From the NCBI GenBank assembly GCA_016710235.1, contig JADJLG010000001.1, forward strand, positions 2,097,501-2,161,500: a stretch of DNA of 64,000 bases, given 5' to 3'. Below are positions 26,402 through 36,548 of this stretch, in pieces; position 1 is the stretch's first letter; each line of letters begins with the position of its first letter. A program made the position numbers and the translations under genes. This stretch comes from Saprospiraceae bacterium (GTDB taxonomy: Bacteria; Bacteroidota; Bacteroidia; Chitinophagales; Saprospiraceae). The notes beneath the pieces were generated by a model. It had not been told where the DNA came from. It saw only the letters and a program-made list of their open reading frames with translations, and ran no database searches.

Positions 26402-28261
26402 TTGACTACACAGCAATACCGCGAGTTTTCTATACACATTCCTACGGATCCCGGTGTTTATCGATTTTTGGATAAGCACAATCATATCCTTTATGTTGGA
26501 AAGGCGAAGAACTTGAAGAATAGACTGAACTCTTATTTTTCACAATCGCACCAGACAAATGCCAAAACCAAAGCACTAGTTCGACATGCGCATCATATTG
26601 AATTTACTGTAGTAGAAACCGAACATGATGCTCTATTGATGGAAAATAATTTCATCAAAATTCATCAGCCCAGATACAATGTAATGCTGAAAGACGGCAA
26701 AACATATTCTTATATCTGTATCAAGAAAGAAGCCTTTCCAAGAGTTTTTTTTACACGTAAACCTGTGCGCGATGGTTCACTGTATTTTGGTCCCTATACC
26801 TCTAAGTTCAAGACACAAGTAATTGTTGAATTGATTCGTCAGATTTTTCCACTGAGAACATGTAATCTATTACTTACCCAGCAGGCAATTGCGCGTAACA
26901 AATACAAGGTTTGTCTGGAATATCACATACACCATTGTCAAGGGCCATGTACTCGATTGGAATCAGAAGAGGAATACAACGAAAAGATCATACAGATCAA
27001 GAATATATTAAGAGGTCATTTTAGAGCGGTTAAAGAGTTTATTACCGAGAGAATGAAATATTTTGCGAGTCAGGAATTATTCGAGCAGGCACATGAGTGG
27101 AAACTGAAACTGGATGTCTTGGAAGATTATCATAGTAAATCAAGTGTCGTCAGCAGTCAAATCAAAGATGTGGATGTTTTTTCTGTTGCAGTTGGCGAGA
27201 AAATGGCATATATCAATTACCTGAAAGTAATCGATGGAGCAGTAATTCACACATTGACCATAGAAGCAGAAAAAAATGCTGAAGAGGAAGTTGAGCGCAT
27301 TTTATCTGTTGCGATACACAAGATCAGAGACCAGTTTGAAAGCCAGGCGCCGGAATTAATAGTGCCATTCCCGCTAGAACTGGAGAATCAAAATCTAGTC
27401 GTAACTGTACCTCAAAGGGGTGATAAGAAAAGTTTGCTTGATTTGTCAGAGAAGAACGTTACATTATATCAATTGCAGAAGAGAAAGGAAGCTTTGCAGA
27501 TGAGTAACAAACAAAGTCATAGTGAACGTATTCTCAAAACTTTACAAGCTGATCTGAATCTGTCGGCTGCACCCATCCATATTGAGTGTTTTGACAATAG
27601 TAATATTCAGGGGACAAATCCCGTAGCTGCTTGTGTTGTTTTCAAACATGCCAAAGCCTCTAAGAAAGATTACAGGCATTTCAAAATTAAAACTGTACGA
27701 GGTCCTGATGATTTTGCTTCTATGCAGGAAGTAGTTCATCGTCGTTACAAAAGACTTTTGGATGAAGAATCTTCATTGCCTCAGCTAGTAATCATCGACG
27801 GAGGAAAGGGGCAGTTGTCTTCAGCCCTGAAAGCCATTACTGCATTAGCGCTTACAGAAAAAATTCTGTTGATAGGAATCGCTAAAAAATTAGAAGAAAT
27901 TTACTTTCCTGATGATCCGGTACCCTTGCACTTGAATAAAAAATCCGAATCACTCAAATTGATCCAACAACTCAGAAATGAGGCACATCGATTTGGTTTA
28001 AACTTTCATCGGCAGCTCAGATCAAAAGCACAAATCTCATCTGCATTATCAAATATACCTGGAATTGGTCCTAAGACTTCACAGAAGCTTTTGAGTCATT
28101 TTGGATCGATCCAAAGAATAGCAGAAGCTCCCCCAGATGAAATCATTGGATTAGCTGGAAAATCTGCAGCACAAAAAATATTGAATTTTCTTTCAGCACA
28201 GGATGAAACTCATGAAGAAGTTGTAAACCAACACACTAATGAGAATTCGGAAGAAGAATAA
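26402..28261 (+). CDS. uvrC: Excinuclease ABC subunit C
   Basis: A 619-residue nuclease of nucleotide excision repair, making both incisions around damage bound by UvrAB. Domains in order: GIY-YIG nuclease at about 14-95 (DPGVYRF, then ILYVGKAKNLKNRLNSYF), the cysteine-containing CxHHCQGPC region near 175-182, a UVR UvrB-binding motif near 200-240, the RNase H-like endonuclease with ECFDNSNIQG and VIIDGGKGQL, and C-terminal helix-hairpin-helix repeats with NIPGIGPKTSQKLL. The start is TTG at 26402; no ATG precedes the GIY-YIG fold in frame. Length is typical. It is convergent with pcm (39-base gap). Confidence 0.96.
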   Translation: MTTQQYREFSIHIPTDPGVYRFLDKHNHILYVGKAKNLKNRLNSYFSQSHQTNAKTKALVRHAHHIEFTVVETEHDALLMENNFIKIHQPRYNVMLKDGKTYSYICIKKEAFPRVFFTRKPVRDGSLYFGPYTSKFKTQVIVELIRQIFPLRTCNLLLTQQAIARNKYKVCLEYHIHHCQGPCTRLESEEEYNEKIIQIKNILRGHFRAVKEFITERMKYFASQELFEQAHEWKLKLDVLEDYHSKSSVVSSQIKDVDVFSVAVGEKMAYINYLKVIDGAVIHTLTIEAEKNAEEEVERILSVAIHKIRDQFESQAPELIVPFPLELENQNLVVTVPQRGDKKSLLDLSEKNVTLYQLQKRKEALQMSNKQSHSERILKTLQADLNLSAAPIHIECFDNSNIQGTNPVAACVVFKHAKASKKDYRHFKIKTVRGPDDFASMQEVVHRRYKRLLDEESSLPQLVIIDGGKGQLSSALKAITALALTEKILLIGIAKKLEEIYFPDDPVPLHLNKKSESLKLIQQLRNEAHRFGLNFHRQLRSKAQISSALSNIPGIGPKTSQKLLSHFGSIQRIAEAPPDEIIGLAGKSAAQKILNFLSAQDETHEEVVNQHTNENSEEE

Positions 28262-28300
28262 TTCAAGCAGATTTGAACAATTTTAAAACTGATCCAGAAG

Positions 28301-28948
28301 TCAGTTTACCACTCCTTTTAACATTGGAACGAATCGAAAATCTCCACAAGATTCTTGTATCAATTTACCTTCAAGATTTTTTTTCAATCGGATCATGGTT
28401 TGAGAATTTCCTTCTCCAAGAGGTACCACCATACAACCGCCATTTGCGAGTTGATCTACTAGTAACTGCGGAATTTCAGGTGCAGCAGCAGTAATCAAGA
28501 TTTTGTCAAATGGGGCAAATCTTGGGAGCCCCTGAAATCCATCTCCAAAGAATGTGCGAACAGCGCCATATCCGATTTGGTGTAACAGTGCTGATGTCTT
28601 GTCATGAAGATGTTTATATCTTTCTATAGAATATACTTTACAAGCTAATTCAATCAAAATTGCTGCCTGGTATCCTGAGCCCAATCCTATTTCGAGGACT
28701 TTATCTTTTGGTTTAATTTCAAGTAAAGTCGTCTGATATGCAACAGTGTAGGGTTGGGATATAGTTTGCTCGCAATCTATGGCGAATGCTTGATCTTTGT
28801 ATGCCCATTCTTCGAATGCCTTGTCTAAAAATAAATGCCGCGGTACTCTACTGATTGCATTCAGAACCTTTTCGTCATTTATGCCTTTGCGTTTGATCTC
28901 TTGTATCAACTGTGCCCTGAGACCTTTGTGACGATATGAATCAAACAT
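28301..28948 (-). CDS. pcm: Protein-L-isoaspartate O-methyltransferase
   Basis: A 215-residue SAM-dependent methyltransferase that methylates abnormal L-isoaspartyl residues and so starts repair of aged proteins. Visible motifs are the SAM loop VLEIGLGSGYQAA (about 83-95), the family-specific QTISQPYTVAYQT segment before it, and the post-motif DKILITAAAPEIPQ and GGCMVVPLG. The usual G-T-G-S-G is G-L-G-S-G here, a mild change. Length is standard. It is a single minus-strand gene whose start faces the phosphohexomutase gene across 207 bases. Confidence 0.94.
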   Translation of the reverse strand: MFDSYRHKGLRAQLIQEIKRKGINDEKVLNAISRVPRHLFLDKAFEEWAYKDQAFAIDCEQTISQPYTVAYQTTLLEIKPKDKVLEIGLGSGYQAAILIELACKVYSIERYKHLHDKTSALLHQIGYGAVRTFFGDGFQGLPRFAPFDKILITAAAPEIPQLLVDQLANGGCMVVPLGEGNSQTMIRLKKNLEGKLIQESCGDFRFVPMLKGVVN

Positions 28949-29155
28949 TGGTAATTGTAATCAATTTGTCGTAGATAAAAAAAGACTCTAGTCTATGGAT
29001 AAATTTAGATTTTATTAAGGATCACAAATATAACAAAAAACTATAATATGAAATGTTTGTGTGGACAAGGATGTCAAACTTTATAGTGTGTTGACTGAAT
29101 GTTAAATGAATTGATGATGTAAGCTGCAGTGCATTGCTTTTTGTAGGTTTGCACC

Positions 29156-30583
29156 ATGGTTGACAAGCAGGAAAGTAGAATTGTACCGATCAAATTTGGT
29201 ACAGATGGGTGGAGAGCGATTATCTCAGATACTTATACAATTGACAATTTGAGAAGGGTAGCTGAGGGTACAGCGCAATGGATGGTTCAAAGGTCATACC
29301 AGAAGTTGGTGATTGGTCATGACTGTAGATTCGGTGGTGAAATGTTTATGCGGGAAGCTGCACGAATCTTTGCAGATCATGGTATTCAAGTGTTTGCAGG
29401 AGATTGTATCGTGAGCACTCCTATGGTTTCCCTTGCTGTATTACATTACCATGCAGACCTTGGAGTTGTGATTACTGCTAGTCATAATCCACCATTGTAT
29501 AACGGATATAAATTAAAATCGTCCCACGGCAGCCCTTCCCTCCCGATGGACATTGAAGCAATTGAGGCTTTGATACCCGACTTCGCCGCGGAACCAACAC
29601 ATGCCTTTTCGAGCTATCTAGACGATGGTAAAATCAAATTGGTTGATATCCAAAGTCCCTATGAACATCATGTTCGCGAGGGATTTAATCTCGATGCCAT
29701 CAGATCGTCTGTTTCTCTGTCATATGATGCAATGTATGGGGCAGGACAATTTGTTATGGAGAAATTATTTCCTGAAATGAAAGGATTTCATTGTGATTGG
29801 AATCCAGGTTTTAAAGGCAGAGCACCTGAACCAATCGCCAAGAATTTGGGTGAAATCGTTGAATGGAATAAATCATTTCCGGGAAAATATATTGGGATTG
29901 CCACGGATGGAGATGCGGATCGAATTGCAATGGTGGATCCTTTTGGCAAAATGATTGATAGTCACCATATTCTATTACTGCTGTTGTATTATCTGGCAGG
30001 TATCAAAGGTCAAAAAGGCAAAATTGTCGTAAGTTGTTCAGTCACCAACAAATTGGCTAAACTGGCTGCTCACTATGGTTTAGAGTTTATCACTACTAAA
30101 ATTGGATTTAAATACATTGCGGAATACATCATTGAGGGCGATGTCTTAGTCGGAGGTGAAGAATCCGGTGGTCTTGCGATTGCAGGACACATACCAGAAC
30201 GTGATGGAATTTGGATTGGTCTTACCGTATTGCAACTGATGGCAGAAACGAAAAAAAGCCTTGCTGAGCTCATAGAAGAAATTTATGGAATTGTTGGCGC
30301 ATTTGTTTATGACCGTATAGATCTCCATCTGAATCCGTCTGAAATTAGCAGGATTGCAAAATATCTATCACAGCCAAATATAGAGAAATGGGGCAGTTAT
30401 AAAGTGATCAAAAAGGATCAATTGGACGGTGAAAAATATTATTTCGAAAACGATTCCTGGTTGATGTTCAGAAGATCAGGTACTGAACCAGTGCTTAGAA
30501 TCTACGTACAGGGGCAAGATTCAGAGGAATTAAAATCAATCCAGAATGAAGTATTGCAAGAGTTACAACTCAATCAGAGCTAA
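29156..30583 (+). CDS. Phosphohexomutase (phosphoglucomutase/phosphomannomutase family)
   Basis: A 475-residue alpha-D-phosphohexomutase. The four family motifs are present: the phosphoserine loop TASHNPPLYNG (Ser near residue 111), the metal loop TDGDADR (about 250), the sugar-specificity loop GGEESGGLA and the phosphate-binding loop FRRSGTEPVLR. The specificity loop with GEESGG is more like glucose/mannose mutases than GlmM, but the substrate is not decided by sequence. A TAGGTTTG box at 29144-29151 lies just before the ATG; if used as a -7 element it would give an almost leaderless transcript, which is uncertain. It is convergent with mrcA. Confidence 0.92.
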   Translation: MVDKQESRIVPIKFGTDGWRAIISDTYTIDNLRRVAEGTAQWMVQRSYQKLVIGHDCRFGGEMFMREAARIFADHGIQVFAGDCIVSTPMVSLAVLHYHADLGVVITASHNPPLYNGYKLKSSHGSPSLPMDIEAIEALIPDFAAEPTHAFSSYLDDGKIKLVDIQSPYEHHVREGFNLDAIRSSVSLSYDAMYGAGQFVMEKLFPEMKGFHCDWNPGFKGRAPEPIAKNLGEIVEWNKSFPGKYIGIATDGDADRIAMVDPFGKMIDSHHILLLLLYYLAGIKGQKGKIVVSCSVTNKLAKLAAHYGLEFITTKIGFKYIAEYIIEGDVLVGGEESGGLAIAGHIPERDGIWIGLTVLQLMAETKKSLAELIEEIYGIVGAFVYDRIDLHLNPSEISRIAKYLSQPNIEKWGSYKVIKKDQLDGEKYYFENDSWLMFRRSGTEPVLRIYVQGQDSEELKSIQNEVLQELQLNQS

Positions 30584-30610
30584 AGGATATTTTGTAGGTT
30601 CGAGCAAATT

Positions 30611-33304
30611 TTATTCCAACTCATCGTCAGCTTTCTGTTCTTTTTTAACAGGTTGTTCTTCTTCAAATAATTCATCTTCCTCACCTGATTTCTGAGGCAG
30701 AACACTATTATCCAAGCTGCTTGAATTCATTTGCGATCTGAAAGCACCACAATCGAATTCTGATCCGGACTCACCCGGTGGTGTAAAGAATTTAGCATTT
30801 GAATCAAAGCCCGATGAAGGATTTGCCTCCAGTTTTTGAATAAATTTCTGGAAAAATGGTCTAGCCATTACAGACCCTTGCCCCAGCTCGAGGCTTAAAA
30901 ATCGTATCCATGGATCTTCTCCTCCCACCCAAGTGCCTACTACCAAATCCGGAGTGATTCCCATGAACCAACCGTCCACATAATCATTTGTTGTTCCCGT
31001 TTTTCCTGCAGTTGGCACTTTTACATTGGAGCCTATGCTACCAGATTTCTGCAGCAAGTCCATCATCACATAGTTAAAATGAGGAGAAAGTGCAACATTG
31101 TTTACACTTGGATTACGATAGATTACTTTTCCATTTTTGTCTTCAATTCTGGATACAAAATAAGGTTTTGTGTAAACACCGTTGTTGGCAAACGTAGTAT
31201 AGGCGCCTGTCATTTCCATCGCAGTAAGCTCTGGTGTACCTAATACAATGGAAGGCCATTTTGGGATGAGTAAGCCACCATCTTTTCTTCGTGCTGTAGA
31301 ATCTATTCCCATATTATGCAACAATCCTCTGATTGGATCCACGCTCCCTAATAGGATAACGAGTTTTACTATAATAGAATTCTTAGACTCTTTCAGTGCC
31401 CTATAAAGATTGTATGAAGCACCGCTAAAGCTCTCTTTTGCATTTCCTGGAGACCATGCCTCAGGCAAATGAAAGTTAGGATCATCAGCAGGAATAGTGT
31501 ATTGAACATCCTGAAACTCATTGCAAGGGTGAATTCCTTGTATTGCTATTGCTGTAGAATAAACAAATGGTTTGAATGTCGATCCAACCTGGCGTCTTGA
31601 ATTGACATGATCATATTTAAAGTACTTGAAGTTGGTACCTCCGACCCAAGATTTCACTTCACCGGAATGTGGATCAACAGCTATTGATCCTATCTGGAGT
31701 TGTTTTCTGTGGTATTTTATTGAATCCAATGGACTCATCGTCACATCTTTTTCACCATGAGTCGTATAATCATAGATTTTCATGGGGACGGCAGTGTTCA
31801 TTGCTTCTCTTACTTCTGTCTCAAAAGCATTAAAAAATTTCTTTAACGAAGGCCATTGTTTGCTTTTTCGAATTTTGAGTGAAATGTCGTATTGGGTCTT
31901 CGTTATCTGTTTTTTATCGAGCTCTTTTTTTAAAAATCCTGGTTCGATTTCTTCATTCAGAATGCGTTGTATTGTTCTGTCATTTACGTCAACATCTCCG
32001 ATTTCATTAGCAAGCACAGGTAACAATTTACCATAATACTTATCCCAGATAGCCTGATATCGTTCTGTTTCTCGAATGAGATTTTGTAATGCTGCTTTTC
32101 GGATCTTCAGTTGATTTTCATCTGCTTCAAAAGTCCAAGGATCGTTAGTTTTCCAAACATTAAAATAGGATTTTTGAATGTTGGTCATGTGCTCTCCTGC
32201 TGCTTCTTCAGCAAGTCTCTGATATTCAGGATTGATGGTAGTGTAGATTTTCAAACCATCTTCGTAAATATTATATTTTGATCCATCCGGTTTCAAATAT
32301 TTTGGATCACTGAGTAAGTCTTTCAGCCACTTTCCGAGTTCGGCTCGAAAATAAGGCGCCAATCCTTCCAGATGAGTTTCTCGTTTGAATTGAGTTACAT
32401 CCAGTGTTGAATTTTTAGCTTCCTCAAATTGTGAATTGTTGAGATGAGATTTTTCATGCATCAGAGCGAGGACTGTATTTCTCCTGGTTTTGGCCAATTC
32501 CGGAAATTTTCTGGGATTGTACAGAGTGGGGTTCTTCAACATTCCAATCAAAGTGGCAGCTTCTGGAGCTGTGAGATCTTTTTGACTTTTATGAAAATAC
32601 GTCTGTGCAGCTGTTTGGATGCCGTGTGCTTCGTAGATAAAATCAAATTTATTGAGATATAATGAAACAATTTCTTCTTTGGTATATGCTCTTTCCAATT
32701 TGAAAGCGGTGATCCATTCCTTAAGTTTTATCCTCAAGATCATTACCATTTTGGAAAATGTATTTTTGTTTTTGAGGTTTGGTCTTTCAAATAAAAGCTT
32801 GGCGAGCTGCTGTGTAATTGTACTTCCACCCCCTGAATCTTCGTCTCTCAAGATTATGGTTTTGACAACTACCCTAAATAATGCTTGCAGGTCAACACCT
32901 GAATGAGAATAGTACCTGGAGTCTTCTGTGGAAAGCAAGGCTTGAACCAGTAATGGGTTCAAACTATCGTAGGGAACAAATTCCCTGTTTTCATTGTAAT
33001 ATTTTCCCAGCACGCTTTTGTCGCTTGCATACACCAAACTCGCCTGGTTATAGGATGGGTTTTCAAGTTGGTCAAAACTTGGGATATTGTCGAATGAGAT
33101 TAAAATAAATAGAAGAAGAAATAAAATTACCGAACCCAGACAAATTCTCCATATCCAATTGACAGCGGAGTGATACCAGGCTTTGTCTGTACTTTGTTTG
33201 CCTGAATAGATATCTGCAAAGCTGAACTCTTTTCTGAATTTTTGCCATGCAGTTTTTAGTTTTTCCTGGAATGCCATTCGATTGGATTGAGTAGCAAATT
33301 TCAC
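30611..33304 (-). CDS. mrcA: Class A penicillin-binding protein 1A
   Basis: An 897-residue bifunctional peptidoglycan synthase. One membrane anchor lies at about 50-71. The GT51 glycosyltransferase follows with TEDSRYYSHSGVD (catalytic Glu near 127) and GGSTITQQLAK. The transpeptidase domain has GSTFKPF (nucleophile Ser near 575), the S-x-N motif SKN (about 640) and KTGTT (about 766). An acidic, lysine-rich C-terminal tail of about 60 residues looks disordered. The GTG start at 33304 overlaps the aroB stop as GTGA; an ATG at 33277 is a reasonable alternative. It appears to be the last gene of rlmN-aroB-mrcA. It is inner-membrane bound with a periplasmic catalytic part. Confidence 0.95.
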   Translation of the reverse strand: MKFATQSNRMAFQEKLKTAWQKFRKEFSFADIYSGKQSTDKAWYHSAVNWIWRICLGSVILFLLLFILISFDNIPSFDQLENPSYNQASLVYASDKSVLGKYYNENREFVPYDSLNPLLVQALLSTEDSRYYSHSGVDLQALFRVVVKTIILRDEDSGGGSTITQQLAKLLFERPNLKNKNTFSKMVMILRIKLKEWITAFKLERAYTKEEIVSLYLNKFDFIYEAHGIQTAAQTYFHKSQKDLTAPEAATLIGMLKNPTLYNPRKFPELAKTRRNTVLALMHEKSHLNNSQFEEAKNSTLDVTQFKRETHLEGLAPYFRAELGKWLKDLLSDPKYLKPDGSKYNIYEDGLKIYTTINPEYQRLAEEAAGEHMTNIQKSYFNVWKTNDPWTFEADENQLKIRKAALQNLIRETERYQAIWDKYYGKLLPVLANEIGDVDVNDRTIQRILNEEIEPGFLKKELDKKQITKTQYDISLKIRKSKQWPSLKKFFNAFETEVREAMNTAVPMKIYDYTTHGEKDVTMSPLDSIKYHRKQLQIGSIAVDPHSGEVKSWVGGTNFKYFKYDHVNSRRQVGSTFKPFVYSTAIAIQGIHPCNEFQDVQYTIPADDPNFHLPEAWSPGNAKESFSGASYNLYRALKESKNSIIVKLVILLGSVDPIRGLLHNMGIDSTARRKDGGLLIPKWPSIVLGTPELTAMEMTGAYTTFANNGVYTKPYFVSRIEDKNGKVIYRNPSVNNVALSPHFNYVMMDLLQKSGSIGSNVKVPTAGKTGTTNDYVDGWFMGITPDLVVGTWVGGEDPWIRFLSLELGQGSVMARPFFQKFIQKLEANPSSGFDSNAKFFTPPGESGSEFDCGAFRSQMNSSSLDNSVLPQKSGEEDELFEEEQPVKKEQKADDELE

Positions 33305-34344
33305 AAGTTTTGGATATATTCCAAACTCTCTTGAAGAACTTCATGATTGATAGCTATGTCCCAACGAGGTTTTCCCGGAGATTCAAGAAGACTGAGACGC
33401 AACTCCCTTTGACTGTTCTTTTTGTCATAACGCATCGTCTCCATTATAAATTTTGTTTGTTCCGCGTCAGGATGAAAAGGAGGAGCATATTTTTTTAGCA
33501 TTGTCATGACCTGGTCATAGACATAAGGTTTCCAATTGTACATCTTATGAGAGATGTAAGTTTCAGCGATCATGCCCAGTGCAACACATTCTCCATGAAG
33601 CAAGTCACAACTATAGCGAAGGCTGTATGACTCTATTGCATGGCCGATAGTGTGGCCAAAATTGAGGGACTTACGCACATTTTTTTCTTTAAAATCCGCT
33701 TCGACGATTTCTTGTTTGGTTCGGATTGATCTTCTGATCCAGCTATCCATATTTCCTACATCCACCGGCCAATCAAGATTCAGCAAGTCTTCATAGTAAC
33801 TTGGCGATTGTATCAGACTGTGTTTGATCATCTCAACGAATCCGTTTTTGATGTGTCTCTGTGATAGAGAATGGAGAAAATCAGGTTCAACCACAATCAC
33901 CTTTGGTTCCTGATAAAGGCCAATCTGATTTTTAAAATCGAGAAAATTGATCCCATTTTTTCCGCCAATTGCTGCGTCAACCATTCCGATCAATGTAGTT
34001 GGAATATAAATGAAGTCCACACCTCGCCATACCAGAGAAGCACAAAATCCACCTATATCGCACACTACACCTCCTCCCAATGCAATGACCAATGAGGATC
34101 TGTCTATACCTCCCTGTAACCAGCTGGTCCAAATATCCTGAGCGGTTTCTAGGTTTTTAGAGCTTTCTCCTGCCTCAAAACTGAAAATATACAATTGGGT
34201 AAGTTGAAGTTTTTCTTCCAGAATTGGAAAACAAAGCTGCTTGGTGTTGTGGTCTGCCAGCACAAAAATTTGGGAGTATTGGTGTTGACTGAGGTAGGTG
34301 TTGAGTTTTTCCCAGGGGTTTGTACTGTATATGGGACTTGTCAT
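33301..34344 (-). CDS. aroB: 3-dehydroquinate synthase
   Basis: A 347-residue cytoplasmic enzyme that converts DAHP to 3-dehydroquinate, the second step of the shikimate pathway, using NAD+ and a divalent metal. Clear signatures are the NAD loop LGGGVVCDIGGFCAS, the long IPTTLIGMVDAAIGGKNGIN segment, the metal-binding region with NFGHTIGHAIES, and a later LLHGECVALGM histidine. Length is typical. It overlaps mrcA by four bases (GTGA) and starts 62 bases after the rlmN stop. No other aro gene is in the window. Confidence 0.96.
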   Translation of the reverse strand: MTSPIYSTNPWEKLNTYLSQHQYSQIFVLADHNTKQLCFPILEEKLQLTQLYIFSFEAGESSKNLETAQDIWTSWLQGGIDRSSLVIALGGGVVCDIGGFCASLVWRGVDFIYIPTTLIGMVDAAIGGKNGINFLDFKNQIGLYQEPKVIVVEPDFLHSLSQRHIKNGFVEMIKHSLIQSPSYYEDLLNLDWPVDVGNMDSWIRRSIRTKQEIVEADFKEKNVRKSLNFGHTIGHAIESYSLRYSCDLLHGECVALGMIAETYISHKMYNWKPYVYDQVMTMLKKYAPPFHPDAEQTKFIMETMRYDKKNSQRELRLSLLESPGKPRWDIAINHEVLQESLEYIQNL

Positions 34345-34406
34345 GGATGGATTAGATTGATAGTAAGAGTTGAGATAATTTCAGTATTTTGGAGAATTTG
34401 AGGGGA

Positions 34407-35456
34407 TTATGCTTCATTCGCCAGTTGTCCACAAGCTGCATCAATGTCTTTGCCCCTGCTTTTTCGCACAGTGGTCATAATGCCTGCTTTCAAAAGATGT
34501 TTGGCAAAAGAGTTAATGGTATTTTCATCAGATTTTTGAAAGTCTATTCCCCGCACATTATTGTATTCTATGATATTGACCAATGCGGGAAAATGACTGC
34601 AAAAACGAATCAGATTTCTAGCATCCTTTTCACTGTCATTATAATGGTCGAAACAAATGTATTCTATACTGATGCGGTTCGAAGTTGTATTGTAATAATG
34701 CTTCAATGCCTGAGAAAGTGAATGCAGGTTATTCTGTTTATTAATAGGCATGATTTCGGTTCGCTTAGTATCATCTGCAGCATGGAGCGAAAGCGCAAGA
34801 TTTACTTTTAATCCATCTTCTGCCATTTTTTTGATCATTTTTGCAATACCGGAAGTAGAAACAGTAATTCTTCTATGAGAGAGATTTGCCCCTTTGGGTG
34901 ATGTAAATTTTCCAATGGATGCAACAACGTTTTTGTAATTTAATAAGGGTTCCCCCATTCCCATAAATACAATATTGGTAATGGGTTTTCCATATACTTC
35001 AATGCATTCGCGATTAACGTACAAATATTGGTCAAATATTTCACCTGGAGTGAGTTGTCTTAATAAACCCATTCGACCTGTGGCACAGAATGTACAAGTA
35101 AGGCTGCAACCTGCCTGAGAAGAAATGCACAAAGTGTACCTTTCATCTTCAGGAACGGGGATTAGAACAGATTCAATTTTGAGATTGTCGTGTAAATTAA
35201 ATCTATATTTTCTTGTTCCGTCAAAACTGATCTGCATCTTGTCCAAGGCGAGTGTATGCATTTCAAAAACATCCTTAAGCTTTTGTCTGTCTGTCAAAGA
35301 GAGATTTGACATTTCGTCAATGGATCGGATTCCGTGTTTCCAAAGCCATTCATTCACTTGTGAAATGCGATATTTTTTCCACCCGAAACTGATTAGAATA
35401 TTTTGTAGCTCTTCATCGCTGAGAGTCAGGATATCTTTCTTTTGAATTGTACTCAT
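34407..35456 (-). CDS. rlmN: 23S rRNA/tRNA adenine-C2 methyltransferase RlmN
   Basis: A 349-residue radical SAM enzyme that methylates C2 of adenine 2503 in 23S rRNA and A37 in some tRNAs. The cluster cysteines are C117, C121 and C124 in CSLTCTFCATG. C110 and C342 (in AACGQLA) sit at the positions of the known E. coli relay cysteines C118 and C355. GMGEPLLNY is the usual SAM-binding motif. ATG 35456 is preferred over a TTG at 35468, which adds only four residues. It heads a probable rlmN-aroB-mrcA transcript. Confidence 0.95.
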   Translation of the reverse strand: MSTIQKKDILTLSDEELQNILISFGWKKYRISQVNEWLWKHGIRSIDEMSNLSLTDRQKLKDVFEMHTLALDKMQISFDGTRKYRFNLHDNLKIESVLIPVPEDERYTLCISSQAGCSLTCTFCATGRMGLLRQLTPGEIFDQYLYVNRECIEVYGKPITNIVFMGMGEPLLNYKNVVASIGKFTSPKGANLSHRRITVSTSGIAKMIKKMAEDGLKVNLALSLHAADDTKRTEIMPINKQNNLHSLSQALKHYYNTTSNRISIEYICFDHYNDSEKDARNLIRFCSHFPALVNIIEYNNVRGIDFQKSDENTINSFAKHLLKAGIMTTVRKSRGKDIDAACGQLANEA

Positions 35457-35546
35457 TGGAAGTCGCAAAGGTAAAATAGTTTGTTATGGAATCAAAACAA
35501 AAATTAACTTAGAAACGTTAATGCTTCTATTTATAAAAAGAAATTT

Positions 35547-36536
35547 GTGAAATTGAGATTATTCTTTTTCTGTATAATATTCTTGATAGCAGCAATAGGA
35601 AAGTCACAATCTGTCCCTGCGCCTCCGGATTATTCAATTGAAGAAAATTGGGCTGCTTTGCCATCAAGATTTGATTCGGCTGATATCTCTCCATCAGATT
35701 TAAAGGATCTGCAGCAATTTGCAGAAGCAGATGTGTTTTTTATTCATCCTACAACGAATATTTCTAAAATATTTGTTAATTGGAATGCTGATGTCAATGA
35801 CGAAAAGCTTAATCACAAGACAGATCAAACAACAATAAAATATCAAGTAAGTGCTTTTAATGGTGCAGGTAAAATTTATTGTCCCAGATATCGTCAAGCG
35901 CACATCAGAGCATTTTTTACTTCCGACACCGCAGAAGGAAATGCTGCTTTGGACCTTGCTTACTCAGACGTTAGAGCAGCATTCATTTATTATTTAAATC
36001 ACTATAATCAAAAGCGGCCTATTATCATTGCAGCACATAGTCAAGGTGGATTGCATGCGATAAGATTGTTGCACGAATTTTTTGATGACAGCCCATTGCA
36101 GAATAGACTTGTAGTAGCATATATCATGGGTTATCCCGTTAGACAAAATGAATACAAAAATATTCCGGTCTGTAAAACCCCCGAACAAACAGGTTGTTTT
36201 TGCAGTTGGCGAACTTTTAAAGTGGGGCATGAGTTGCCTAAGAGATTTGAAGATTATCCCGTAGATATCACAAATCCTGTAAGTTGGTCAACTTCACGCG
36301 ATGTTGTGCCAAAGGAAATGCATAAAGGAATGCTGATCACTCATTTTAATGAAGGTACAAAAGGCTCTCAGTTGCAAACACAGATACATCGCAATATTTT
36401 ATGGGTAAACAAACCAAAGTTTAAAGGAAGTTTTTTGTATACAGGAGCTAACTTTCATCGGGGAGATGTAAATTTGTTTTACAAGGACATTTATGAAAAT
36501 GCGAAATTGCGAGTACGTATGTTTTTTAAATCTTAA
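35547..36536 (+). CDS. DUF3089 alpha/beta-hydrolase-like exported protein
   Basis: A 329-residue protein from a GTG start, with a signal peptide ending near GKSQS. DUF3089 features are DVFFIHPTT, the stretch YSDVRAAFIYYLNHYN, and the nucleophile elbow IIIAAHSQGG (Ser about 165). A cysteine pair in TPEQTGCFCSW and a C-terminal HRGDVNLFY histidine region follow. The S and H placement supports a lipase/esterase-like fold, with activity unproven. It is probably periplasmic or outer-membrane associated. It is divergent from rlmN and convergent with the M1 peptidase gene (12-base gap). Confidence 0.87.
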   Translation: MKLRLFFFCIIFLIAAIGKSQSVPAPPDYSIEENWAALPSRFDSADISPSDLKDLQQFAEADVFFIHPTTNISKIFVNWNADVNDEKLNHKTDQTTIKYQVSAFNGAGKIYCPRYRQAHIRAFFTSDTAEGNAALDLAYSDVRAAFIYYLNHYNQKRPIIIAAHSQGGLHAIRLLHEFFDDSPLQNRLVVAYIMGYPVRQNEYKNIPVCKTPEQTGCFCSWRTFKVGHELPKRFEDYPVDITNPVSWSTSRDVVPKEMHKGMLITHFNEGTKGSQLQTQIHRNILWVNKPKFKGSFLYTGANFHRGDVNLFYKDIYENAKLRVRMFFKS

Positions 36537-36548
36537 ACGATGTTTCTA

